From an uncultured Bryobacterales bacterium (GTDB taxonomy: Bacteria; Acidobacteriota; Terriglobia; Bryobacterales; UBA6623): a DNA stretch of 64,000 bases. A program made the translations under genes and the position numbers. Positions 53,718 to 61,709 of the stretch are shown one piece after another (the stretch's first letter is position 1; the number at the start of each line of letters is the position of its first letter). The DNA lies in assembly GCA_951813605.1 (NCBI GenBank), contig OX638379.1, positions 248,001 through 312,000 of the forward strand. Direction: 5' to 3'. The notes under the pieces are model-generated. The model made no database searches. It saw nothing but the letters and a program-made list of their open reading frames with translations, and had not been told where the DNA came from.

Positions 53718-55418
53718 CTACTGGGTTTCCACCAGCTCGACCCATTGGTCAGCATCGAGATTTCGAAAAACCTGCATCTCGCTGGTGGGCCAGTACACGT
53801 TGACTGTGTCGATTTGCCGGCAGTCTCCTAGGCCGAAATGGATTCTCGGATCGCTGCGAGACAGATAGCCTCCCCCATTGCGTAGCGTGTCGAACTGCCG
53901 TTTCCCGCAGTACTTGATCTCAACCCGTGCGCCGATTCCCTCGCGATTCCCGTGACGCAGTCTTAGGCTGAAGCCGACCCACGAATGGCGATTCTCCGTT
54001 CTATTGCTTAGTAGCGCCGGTGACCCGTCGATCGGGAGAACGAAAAGGTCAACTCTACCGTCGTTGTCGAAATCGCCGCTTGCTGCTCCCCGGTAGGAGT
54101 TTTTCGGAATTGACGCAGTCGCCTCGGGGAAGGAAGAGAAACCGCCGTTTCGGTTTTCTAAGATCTTGATGGCCTGGCGATATGTGGTCGAAGCGAGTCG
54201 CCCCGCCGTCGGGTAGACATGGCCGTTCGCTAGCCAGAGATCTCGATCTCCGTCGTTGTCGAAGTCAGAGAATCCGCAAGCCCACCCTAGGTCGGGCACA
54301 GATTCACGCTTGAGCGCGGATGCGAACGCAACGTCCTCGTAGACTCCGGGCTCTCGCTGGGCAAATAGCGGAAAGTAGTCCTCGGAAAATGTTGTTGTGA
54401 GAATGTCCAAATCGCCGTCCGAGTCGTAGTCGCCTACGCACGCTCCCATATCTGACTGCTTTTTGCCATCGGCGTTGTAGGCGAGCCCGGCGGCAAGCGC
54501 ATCCTCATGGAAGGATCCGTCGCCGCCATTGAGAAACAAGGAATTCGGGTCAGAGTCGTTGGCCACGAAAATATCCAACCGCCCGTCCTGATTGAAATCT
54601 TCGATGACCGGCGTAAACCCGTACCTTGGCGGTCTCGACGCGACCCCCGCTTGTCCGCTGATTTCGGTAAACGTTCCGTCGCCGTTGTTGCGGTAGAGGG
54701 CGTCAGTGCCGGCCTCGAGGTTCAGCGGACCGCAGAAGACGCCGAGGCCGCGGTAGTCACAGACCGGGGCCTCGCCCTCCATCGGCAAGGATTCGAAGGA
54801 GAGATAGCCGGCCACGTATAGGTCGAGGTGACCGTCGGAGTCAATGTCCCCGAAACTGCTTCCCGTGTGCCAAGACAGGAACCGGTTCAGTCCAGCCTTC
54901 GCCCCGACTTCCGTGAATGTACCGTCTCCTTCATTCCTATAAAGTAGGTCCACCCCGATGGTCGTGATTAGGATGTCGACATCACCGTCGTTGTCGTAGT
55001 CGGCCGCGTTTGCTCCTGTTGCCCAGAAGGGGCAGTCCAGACCCGACTTGGCCGTGACATCTTCGAACCGCCGTCCTTCTATGTTCCGGTATAGATAGAC
55101 CCTCGCAGCACCGCGTGGAGCAGGCTGATCGGCGACGAATCGGCGCAGGGCCTCCATGGTCGAGCCGCTAAGAACGAGGACATCCATCCATCCGTCGTCG
55201 TCGTAGTCGAGAACCGCAGTTCCGCTCCCGTTCGCTTCGGCGATCCACTCCTTTCCAGGATCCCCGTGGGAGATGCGAGCGCCAATTCCGACCTGGGCCG
55301 CAATGTCGACAAACCGAATCGAATACTCGACCTGCTGGGCACGCAGCGGTGTTGCGAAGATCGATACCAGCAAGACTGTTGGGAGCACGGGCAGTCCGCG
55401 CGGCAGGGTGAATGGCAT
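53718..55418 (-). CDS. CRTAC1-like protein: FG-GAP/VCBS repeats with ASPIC/UnbV domain
   Basis: A secreted protein of 566 residues with signal peptide ('LPVLPTVLLVSIFATPLRAQ') and at least seven calcium-loop blades ('DYDDDGWMDVLVLSG', 'DYDNDGDVDILITT', 'DIDSDGHLDLYVAGY', 'DFNQDGRLDIFVAND', 'DYDSDGDLDILTT', 'DFDNDGDRDLWLAN', 'DFDNDGRVDLFVL'). The C-terminal ASPIC/UnbV domain shows 'REGIGARVEIKY' and 'DPRIHFGLG'. It parallels the protein at 9.4-11.1 kb. It starts one base after the stop of the TPR gene upstream, so the TPR plus CRTAC1-like pairing occurs twice. Surface attachment is the usual suggestion; function is unproven. Confidence 0.91.
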   Translation of the reverse strand: MPFTLPRGLPVLPTVLLVSIFATPLRAQQVEYSIRFVDIAAQVGIGARISHGDPGKEWIAEANGSGTAVLDYDDDGWMDVLVLSGSTMEALRRFVADQPAPRGAARVYLYRNIEGRRFEDVTAKSGLDCPFWATGANAADYDNDGDVDILITTIGVDLLYRNEGDGTFTEVGAKAGLNRFLSWHTGSSFGDIDSDGHLDLYVAGYLSFESLPMEGEAPVCDYRGLGVFCGPLNLEAGTDALYRNNGDGTFTEISGQAGVASRPPRYGFTPVIEDFNQDGRLDIFVANDSDPNSLFLNGGDGSFHEDALAAGLAYNADGKKQSDMGACVGDYDSDGDLDILTTTFSEDYFPLFAQREPGVYEDVAFASALKRESVPDLGWACGFSDFDNDGDRDLWLANGHVYPTAGRLASTTYRQAIKILENRNGGFSSFPEATASIPKNSYRGAASGDFDNDGRVDLFVLPIDGSPALLSNRTENRHSWVGFSLRLRHGNREGIGARVEIKYCGKRQFDTLRNGGGYLSRSDPRIHFGLGDCRQIDTVNVYWPTSEMQVFRNLDADQWVELVETQ

Positions 55419-55419
55419 C

Positions 55420-56448
55420 TCACGGTTCCCGCAGCCTCTCGAACTGCGAAAGATGCCCGCGAGCTTGGTCCGACTTGCCCAGCTTCATCAGAACCCGTCC
55501 CAGTTGGAAGTGGGCGTCCGCGTTATCGGGTTCCGCCCGCACGGCCGCCCGGAGGTGTCGCGCAGCGTCGTCGAGGCGAGATGCTGCGCTTAAGGCAACA
55601 CCCAGTTTGGTTCTGGTCTGGACGGAGGAACTGTTGCGTTCCATAGCTTGTTCGAGGAGCTGGACGGCGCGCATCGCGTCGCCGCCCGATAGAAGCAGGG
55701 AGCCGAGGTTGTAGTAGGGCCACTCCGAGCGCTCTGCGCCCTGCACCTCAAACTCGATTGCCTTCTCATAGGCCGACACGGCCTCGTCGAAACGTGCGAG
55801 GCCTTCTAACGTCTGTCCGAGGTGATTGAGCGCTTTAACGCTATTAGGGCTGATTGCGATGGCTCGCCGAAACGACTCTAGTGCCGGAGTGAGCTTCGAG
55901 CGTTCGAAAAAGACCCTGCCCAAATAATAATGGGCGTCGAAGTCCGCGGGGATGCTCGCTGTCGCTTGCTTCAAGTCGAGTTCAGCAGCGTCTTTGTCTC
56001 CGAGCATGAAGCGGGCGAGTCCCAAAATCTTGCGGGTCTCACCCCCGGATGGATGCACCTCTAGGAATTTGTCAGCCCAGCGGATGGACTCTTGGAACTC
56101 TCCGGAAGCGAAGCGCAGATACGCTTTCAAATGCATCGCGGGAAGATGCATCGGCTCTCTTTCGAGAGCCATGTCTAGGTTCCGATCGGCCATTTCTGGC
56201 CTGCCTTGCCGAGCGTGACAGACAGCGAGATGATAGAAGGCGTCGGCAGGTGGAGCATCGGGTTGCCGAATCAAGTCTTGCAGGACAGCCTGGGCCTCGG
56301 CGAACCGCTCCTGTTTGATGAGGGCTTTGGCGGTGCTGATCTCTGAAGGATCGGAATATCCGCCGACAGCCACCCATCCTAGGAGGCCAGTCAAGAGGAG
56401 AGCGAGAGCAGGGCCCGCTGAGTAACTCCTTTGGTACTGCCTCGTCAT
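55420..56448 (-). CDS. TPR-repeat protein, exported
   Basis: The product is 342 residues with a hydrophobic N-terminus ('ALALLLTGLLGWVAVGGY') followed by tetratricopeptide repeats to the end ('NLDMALEREPMHLPAMHLKAYLRF', 'SFRRAIAISPNSVKALNHLGQTLE', 'HLRAAVRAEPDNADAHFQLGRVLM'). Minus strand; the next gene (CRTAC1-like) follows one base after the stop, which implies tight coupling. As in the 8-14 kb operon, the TPR is encoded directly upstream of the propeller protein. It is likely a periplasmic partner in its export or assembly (inference). Confidence 0.88.
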   Translation of the reverse strand: MTRQYQRSYSAGPALALLLTGLLGWVAVGGYSDPSEISTAKALIKQERFAEAQAVLQDLIRQPDAPPADAFYHLAVCHARQGRPEMADRNLDMALEREPMHLPAMHLKAYLRFASGEFQESIRWADKFLEVHPSGGETRKILGLARFMLGDKDAAELDLKQATASIPADFDAHYYLGRVFFERSKLTPALESFRRAIAISPNSVKALNHLGQTLEGLARFDEAVSAYEKAIEFEVQGAERSEWPYYNLGSLLLSGGDAMRAVQLLEQAMERNSSSVQTRTKLGVALSAASRLDDAARHLRAAVRAEPDNADAHFQLGRVLMKLGKSDQARGHLSQFERLREP

Positions 56449-56707
56449 TTTGACGGTCCCTTAATGATAGGGAAAAGCGTGTCTTGGGCCCCGGGAAATC
56501 CTTAAGTACGAATGCTGCCGGCTAGCCGCGCCTCATGCCAGTCGGGAAACCCGCCGGCCAGCCTCCACCGGGCATTGGCGACGGCGGGGCCGAGATGCTG
56601 GTCGTCGATGCGATCGGCAGAGTGGCACTGATCCCGCACGCAGTCCATTCACCGAAAACAACAATTGGTTCGTGCCGGATCGCTGCTTCACTTTAGTTTC
56701 GAGCGCG

Positions 56708-57414
56708 ATGCGCAGCCGAGTTCCGGTAGTCCTAGCGGTCGCGCTGGTTCAACGCTCCGGCTCTGCGCAAGCCCAAAATGATGACCTATACAGCCTGCAC
56801 ACCGAGGCGCAGACTGCCTGGAAGGCCGGGAACTGCGCACAGCGCCAATTGCTTCGAGCAAGTCTTACGACTACGACTTGCCTTCTACGAAGCGCACGGA
56901 GCCAGGTTCCAATTGCTGCCAGGTCCGTGACGACGAGAAGACGGCTGCCAGTTTGCAATCAACCATTGACCTAGTTTTGCAACTGACGGCCGCCCGCTTC
57001 CCTTTAGGGTTTGCAGCGATTTGCCAGGAAGATCAGGAATAAGCAATCCGCCACCTAGAATCGTCAATTAGGCTGGATCCATCCAACGCCTTGGTTCCCC
57101 TGTGCTCCGAATCCGCGGATATCGCATCGCACCGTTACTCGGCTGCCGCCTCTGCGTTCTGAAAGGCCCAGCGGCACGAGGGGCTCAGAGCCGACGCCTG
57201 CGAGGCGCTGAACACGGTCGACATCAAATTCGCGGAGGACACCTTCGATGGGCTCGCAAGAAAAGACCGGGGCTCCCCTATGCCCATCCGGGGCTCGGGC
57301 GTTTTCGCGAAGGGCGGAAGAACTGGAAGGGAACCGAGAACTCGTGTCACGAGGCACTGAAGAGAAATGCCGACGCCGATGGACTAGAAGGGAGAGGCAC
57401 TTGCTTTCGCATGG
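56708..57414 (+). pseudogene. Ghost of a TPR-repeat gene related to the one at 34.4 kb
   Basis: It begins with ATG 56708 and a signal-like segment ('VPVVLAVALVQRSGSAQAQ'), then 'DLYSLHTEAQTAWKAGN', matching 'DLYSRAQAAQQSGN' of the intact gene. Further pieces in shifted frames also match: 'QVRDDEKTAASLQSTIDL' to 'QVREDAKAEAALERAIQL', 'AIRHLESSIRLDPSNALV' to 'AIRHLVTSAKLDSSNLVV', 'GLRADACEALNTV' to 'DFRADAYYYLSKA', and 'REGRKNWKGTENSCHEALKRN' in part to 'HEGRRNWREAERAYEAALKKN'. Several stops and frameshifts are present. Non-functional. Confidence 0.78.
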
Positions 57415-57448
57415 CTCAAAGCACTGTGAGGATCGCGTATCTTGAGAT

Positions 57449-57979
57449 GTGGCCTATATTCAGACGATTCAACCCGAGGACGCGACAGGCCCGCTTCGCC
57501 GGGAGTATGAAAACGCGATCTTTAGGGCCGGCAAGGTTTGGAACATCCCTCGAATCATGAGTCCAAACCCAAGGGTACTTACCGCTTCCATGGCGCTCTA
57601 CATGCAGACAATGCATGCTCCCTCGCCGATTTCGCGAGCGCAGAGGGAGATGCTGGCTGTCGTAGTGTCCAAGGTGAACGATTGCCACTATTGAGTGGAT
57701 GCGCACTGGCACGACCTCCGGGCTGAGGTCGATTTTGATCTGGCGGACAGGGTGCGAGCGGACTGGCGCAGCGCAGGCCTCGATTCAGCCACGATGGCTT
57801 TGCTTGCCTATTCCGAGAAGCTGACACGAAGTCCCGCAGCAATGCGGGAGGAAGACGTGCAACGCCTACGCGAAGCCGGGTGGAATGACCGAGCGATCCA
57901 CGATGCCGCTCAAGTCGTCGCATACTTCAACTACATCAATCGCGTCGCGGACGGACTTGGCGTCGACCCGGAGGGCTAG
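57449..57979 (+). CDS. Peroxidase-related protein (AhpD/CMD superfamily), candidate selenoprotein with CxxU motif
   Basis: GTG 57449 opens a frame that matches the start of peroxidase-related alkylhydroperoxidase-like proteins. After 81 codons it meets TGA at 57692-57694, then continues in frame without a gap to TAG at 57979, 176 residues in all, the usual family length. The TGA lies at the second position of the redox motif. Homologues read N-x-C-x-Y-C, while here it is 'NDCHY' then TGA then 'VDAHWHDL' (Cys79, position 82). The flanks are fully conserved in type ('SRAQREMLAVVVSKVN'). A SECIS-like hairpin follows. Known family role: reduction of peroxides with a CxxC pair. Alternative: a Cys-to-stop mutation in a decaying area. 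The downstream part could restart at GTG 57695 but would lose the motif. Confidence 0.72.
57712..57731 (+). promoter_or_regulatory. Putative bacterial SECIS element
   Basis: CGACCTC (57712-57718) and GAGGTCG (57725-57731) form a perfect 7-bp stem with loop CGGGCT. The loop starts 24 nt after the TGA and has G as its second base. This agrees with the bacterial SECIS rules as I know them: loop about 16-37 nt after UGA, G among the first two loop bases, short upper stem. It lies inside the coding sequence, as bacterial SECIS elements do. Confidence 0.62.
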
Positions 57980-58302
57980 AAGCAGATCGTTCGGCATCGA
58001 TCACGCGCCTAATGTGGCGGGGCATCACTCTCGGTCAAGGAAGCCTGTTGGGTTGCAGGCAAGCGAAGGGGCGCCCCCGCCTTTCGGTTCAGGGGGCTGG
58101 CGGACTGCGACTGTCGTGACCTGCGGTGTCGGCCTTCACGCACCATCGGCTGCGTGAAGAGCTTGCAGCCTTCAATCGCGACCAGAGCCCGATCGGAACG
58201 TGCGGACTCGGTCTGTCAAGAGAGCGATGACTCGCCTTCTGCGAGCACGTCGCCGACGCGTTGCGTAGATGGCCGCCAACGAGCTGCTTGTACAAAGCCG
58301 CT
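57980..58302. other. Intergenic region after the candidate selenoprotein
   Basis: It is 323 bp with only short non-coding frames. The region next to 58302 may be the lost C-terminal continuation of the BON-domain ghost on the minus strand. No terminator was recognised. Confidence 0.35.
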
Positions 58303-58580
58303 TCAATTTCCGACGACGAAACGATTGACTACTCGCTTGACGCTCTTGTTCGACACGATCTTGGTGGCCTTGCTCCTGAGCCTTGCCGACCGCACGATGC
58401 CATCGATCGTCACTCCGCCGTTTGTGACCTCGACCTTGAGATCCCGGATCCGCAACGAGCGATTGCTGTTGAGTTTCCGATGCACTCGTTCCTAAAGACG
58501 GCCCTCCCCGACCGCTTGGGACTTCAGGCGTTGGACACCAACGGCAGCGCCAGAAGTATGCCGCGCCTAGTCCAGCCCAT
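58303..58580 (-). pseudogene. Ghost of a small exported BON-domain protein
   Basis: ATG 58580 starts a signal-like segment ('RRGILLALPLVSNA') that hits a stop. Shifting the frame gives 'QAVGEGRL', a TAG, then 'ERVHRKLNSNRSLRIRDLKV', followed by 'EVTNGGVTIDGIVRSARLRSK' and 'VKRVVNRFVV'. The latter is a clear BON domain (osmotic-stress/outer-membrane lipid-binding type). One frameshift and one TAG break it. The short frame from a GTG near 58485 could still make a 60-residue BON fragment. Confidence 0.62.
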
Positions 58581-58606
58581 CGCCAGATGCACCTTCCCCC
58601 GTCCTG

Positions 58607-59506
58607 TTATCTGATGCCGAGAAGCCGATGAAAGTCAAGATCCCTTACAAATCCGCGCTTGTTGCGCCAGTTCCGGCGCACCTTGACGAACACTTCGAGG
58701 TGCACGCTGCGACTAAAGCACCTTTCCAGACTCTGCCTGGCCCTGCTGGCGAGCTGTTTCATTTTCTCCCCGTTCTTTCCGATCAGTATCGCCTTCTGGC
58801 CAGTGCGCTCCACCACTACCGTGGCCGAGATCCTCAGCTTTCGTCTGGATTCTTCCCATCGCTCGATCTGCACGGCGACCGAATGGGGGATCTCGTCGTG
58901 CGTCTCACGCAGGATTCGTTCCCGAATCAACTCGGAAGCTAGGAATCTCTCAGGCTGATCGGTGAGATAACCCTCCGGGTAATAGTACTCTGGAGCCTCG
59001 GGCAGCCTTTCGAATATCGCCACCAAGACACGGTCCAAATTGATTCCCTTCGTCGCGGAGATTGGTATGAACTGGTCGAACTCGTGCAATTTGCGGCAAC
59101 TGTCGAGGAATGGCAGCAACAATTCCTTCCGGGCCACCTTGTCGACTTTGTTGGTCAACAATATGACCGGCGCCTCGAGTCTCTTCGCCACCACGAGCGC
59201 GCGTCTGTCAGAGTTGGTGATCGGCCCGCTGGCTTCGACCATCAGCAGTGCCAAGTGGCAGCCGTGCGTCGCGCGCTCGACCTCGCGCATCATTCGTTCT
59301 CCAAGGCGCTTCGATGGCTCGTGCACGCCGGGGCTGTCTACGAATACGATTTGCCCTCGCGACTCGCTCAGTACACCTTGGATCGCGTCGCGAGTCGTCT
59401 GAGCGCGACGGCTAACGATCGAGACCTTGCTTCCCACTAAAGCGTTAAGCAGCGTGGACTTGCCTACATTGGGCTTGCCGAGAATTGCAACGAATCCAGC
59501 CTTCAT
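58607..59506 (-). CDS. era: GTPase Era
   Basis: This 299-residue GTPase is needed for 16S rRNA 3'-end maturation and 30S assembly. G1 'GKPNVGKST' (10-18), G3 'DSPG', G4 'NKVD' and G5 'SATKG' are in order. The C-terminal KH domain has 'ILIGKNGEKMKQLASRAR' and ends with 'VRRNWRNKRGFVRDLDF'. ATG 59506 begins 'MKAGFVAILG', the usual Era start. It is the last gene of phoH-ybeY-era, 94 bp after ybeY. This grouping is conserved and links rRNA processing and quality control. Confidence 0.97.
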   Translation of the reverse strand: MKAGFVAILGKPNVGKSTLLNALVGSKVSIVSRRAQTTRDAIQGVLSESRGQIVFVDSPGVHEPSKRLGERMMREVERATHGCHLALLMVEASGPITNSDRRALVVAKRLEAPVILLTNKVDKVARKELLLPFLDSCRKLHEFDQFIPISATKGINLDRVLVAIFERLPEAPEYYYPEGYLTDQPERFLASELIRERILRETHDEIPHSVAVQIERWEESRRKLRISATVVVERTGQKAILIGKNGEKMKQLASRARQSLERCFSRSVHLEVFVKVRRNWRNKRGFVRDLDFHRLLGIR

Positions 59507-59600
59507 TATGAATTACCCTGAACTATTGAGTTAAATATTGTCTTTCGTATGGTGGCAGTGGTCTGCTGCTGATGATTTGTGTCGATGCTGGCGGAATGGG

Positions 59601-60056
59601 TCATTCGCTTGCCCTCGCAATCAGTCCGGGGCCGAGCCCGTACTTGCGCCGGAGGCGTTCTTCCACTCGTCGCATCTCCCCGTTATCGGTCTGGTGGTCG
59701 TATCCGTTCAAGTGCAGCATTCCATGTAGCGCCAGTACTTGAATCTCCTCTTCGATGGAATGCCCGTACGCGGCGGACTGTGAGGCCGCCCGCTCCGCGG
59801 AAATCATGATGTCTCCCAGATAGCCCTCGTCTCCGTCCGGAAAGGACAGGACATCCGTAACGCGAGAAACGTTCCTAAATCGACCGTTGGCTCTCCGGAT
59901 GTCGTCATCCGAACTTACGACAACCGAGAATTCCTGACACATCGATAGGTCCTTTGCCAGGATGGCTACGAACGCAATAACCTGGTCTTGGTCGAACCGG
60001 GTCTCGCGCTGGCGATTCTCGAAATGCCAGGGTTCGTCGCGCTCCGCTTCACTCAT
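59601..60056 (-). CDS. ybeY: Endoribonuclease YbeY
   Basis: This 151-residue protein is a single-strand-specific metal-dependent endoribonuclease for rRNA maturation. The zinc motif H-G-x-L-H-L-x-G-Y-D-H is complete: 'HGMLHLNGYDH' with His111, His115 and His121. Upstream 'NGRFRNVSRVTDVLSFP' is the other family hallmark. It overlaps the end of phoH by four bases (ATGA), so it is translationally coupled to it. Length is typical. Confidence 0.96.
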   Translation of the reverse strand: MSEAERDEPWHFENRQRETRFDQDQVIAFVAILAKDLSMCQEFSVVVSSDDDIRRANGRFRNVSRVTDVLSFPDGDEGYLGDIMISAERAASQSAAYGHSIEEEIQVLALHGMLHLNGYDHQTDNGEMRRVEERLRRKYGLGPGLIARASE

Positions 60057-61066
60057 GGTCTCGGGGTTAGATCCGGGCCCCGGCCGTGCCGTTCCCGCAG
60101 GGTCGGCACCGGCCTGAATTGCCGTGAGTTGTATCGGTCGTATGCGCGGATGATGCGCTGGACCAAGCCGTGCCGTACGACATCCTTTTCGTTGAAGTGG
60201 ATGAATTGCACGCCCTCGACGTCAGCCAACACGTCGACCGCTTCAATCAAACCGCTGCGTTTCCCAGGAGGCAGGTCGATTTGCGTCACGTCGCCTGTAA
60301 TTACCGCCTTGGACCCGAAGCCAAGCCTCGTGATGAACATTTTCATTTGCTCGGCTGTCGCGTTCTGGGCCTCGTCAAGGATGATGAAACTCTCGTTCAG
60401 GGAGCGACCTCGCATGAAGGCAAGTGGCGCGACTTCAATCGTGCCATTCGCCAGGCAGCGCTCTACGCGTTCCGCCTCGAGCAAATCGTGCAGAGCGTCG
60501 TAGAGCGGACGGAGGTATGGGTCGACCTTTTGCTGCAGGGTGCCCGGCAGGAATCCGAGCCGCTCGCCAGCTTCGACGGCGGGGCGAGCTAGGACGATGC
60601 GGCGCGCTTGCTTCGCGAGCAGATGGGAAATCGCATAGGCAACCGCCAGATAGGTCTTGCCAGTGCCTGCAGGACCAATGCCGAAAAGCATGTCCGACCG
60701 GTTCATCGCGTCGAAATACCGCAACTGGTTCAGGCTCCGTGGGGTGACAAACTTGCGTCCGCACATGCGCTGCCGGCTGTTTGTCACAAGGCTCTTGAAG
60801 CTGATCTCGGGATCAGAGGTCGCCACGCGCAGGAAGTCGCGCATGTCGCCGTTACTGAACCGATGGCCTTCGCTCAATAATGTGAGGTAGTCCGCAATGA
60901 TGTCGTCCGCCCGACGAACCTGCTCCTCTTCACCTTCGACTTCAAGGCATTCGGCGGACAAATGGGCCGCTATGCCAAGTGATCGCTCAAGGATTCGTAG
61001 ATTCTCGTCCCGTGTGCCGACTAGCGCTTGGATGCCTTGGCTGACGACGATTGATGCTTTGGCCAA
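60053..61066 (-). CDS. phoH: PhoH-like ATPase
   Basis: A 337-residue cytoplasmic P-loop protein. Walker A 'GPAGTGKT' (131-138), Walker B-like 'FIILDEAQN' and 'KAVITGDVTQIDLP' are all present, and the N-terminal extension ('NLRILERSLG') resembles a KH-like segment. PhoH-like proteins are proposed RNA-linked ATPases or helicases; the exact reaction is not settled. It is first in phoH-ybeY-era. Many bacteria have an HD-hydrolase gene between phoH and ybeY, absent here. Confidence 0.95.
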   Translation of the reverse strand: MAKASIVVSQGIQALVGTRDENLRILERSLGIAAHLSAECLEVEGEEEQVRRADDIIADYLTLLSEGHRFSNGDMRDFLRVATSDPEISFKSLVTNSRQRMCGRKFVTPRSLNQLRYFDAMNRSDMLFGIGPAGTGKTYLAVAYAISHLLAKQARRIVLARPAVEAGERLGFLPGTLQQKVDPYLRPLYDALHDLLEAERVERCLANGTIEVAPLAFMRGRSLNESFIILDEAQNATAEQMKMFITRLGFGSKAVITGDVTQIDLPPGKRSGLIEAVDVLADVEGVQFIHFNEKDVVRHGLVQRIIRAYDRYNSRQFRPVPTLRERHGRGPDLTPRP

Positions 61067-61709
61067 CTTCGATTCTAAGCTCTCTTATCTGTGGGCCTGC
61101 AAGTTCATCGTCCTGCAAGACCGCCAGACCCGAGCCCCAGTAGAATTATAGGCTTCGCCGCAAGACTTATGGATGTCTTTAGGACGGGGAACACAACCAA
61201 ACCTACGATCTGAAACGGCGGAAGCGGACAATTGGGCCTTACAGCCGTCGGATCTGTGTCAGCGTCCCTCCCGAATTGTTGGTCAGTCAATCTTCTACGA
61301 GTTTTGGGGACACCAGTTGCCCACCTCGCAAAGAGGCAGTGTCGGCCGAGATTCAGAGCTGACGGGCGACATCCCTTTTCGGAAAGGACGCTGGGCAATT
61401 GGATACAGGGGCGATTCAGGAGGCTTGAAGATGCGGGCTCCGCGCTGATGCGCGGCTGCGCCGGGAACGACCGCGGCCGAACCGCGACCGCTCCCTTGTA
61501 AGCGCCTCCGGTCGAGCAGCAAGTCAGGAGTCAGGTCACCAAAATCCCGCTGCACCGGCACAATCAGAACCAAGCTAGGCTAGCCATGGGGTTCGCCGTC
61601 CATGTTATTCCGGTTCTTGATGACCTCATCGTTACTTGCTCGATCCTCGGCCGGGCGTCACCTCGGGTGCAGCCTAGGACCCAGCAGCCATCGCGAACTC
61701 AGGGACGAC
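61067..61709. other. Intergenic region of 643 bp without recognised genes
   Basis: It contains only short frames lacking family similarity or ribosome sites. It should hold the phoH promoter (minus strand) and the end region of the Gfo/Idh gene. No repeat, tRNA or terminator was identified. Confidence 0.45.
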
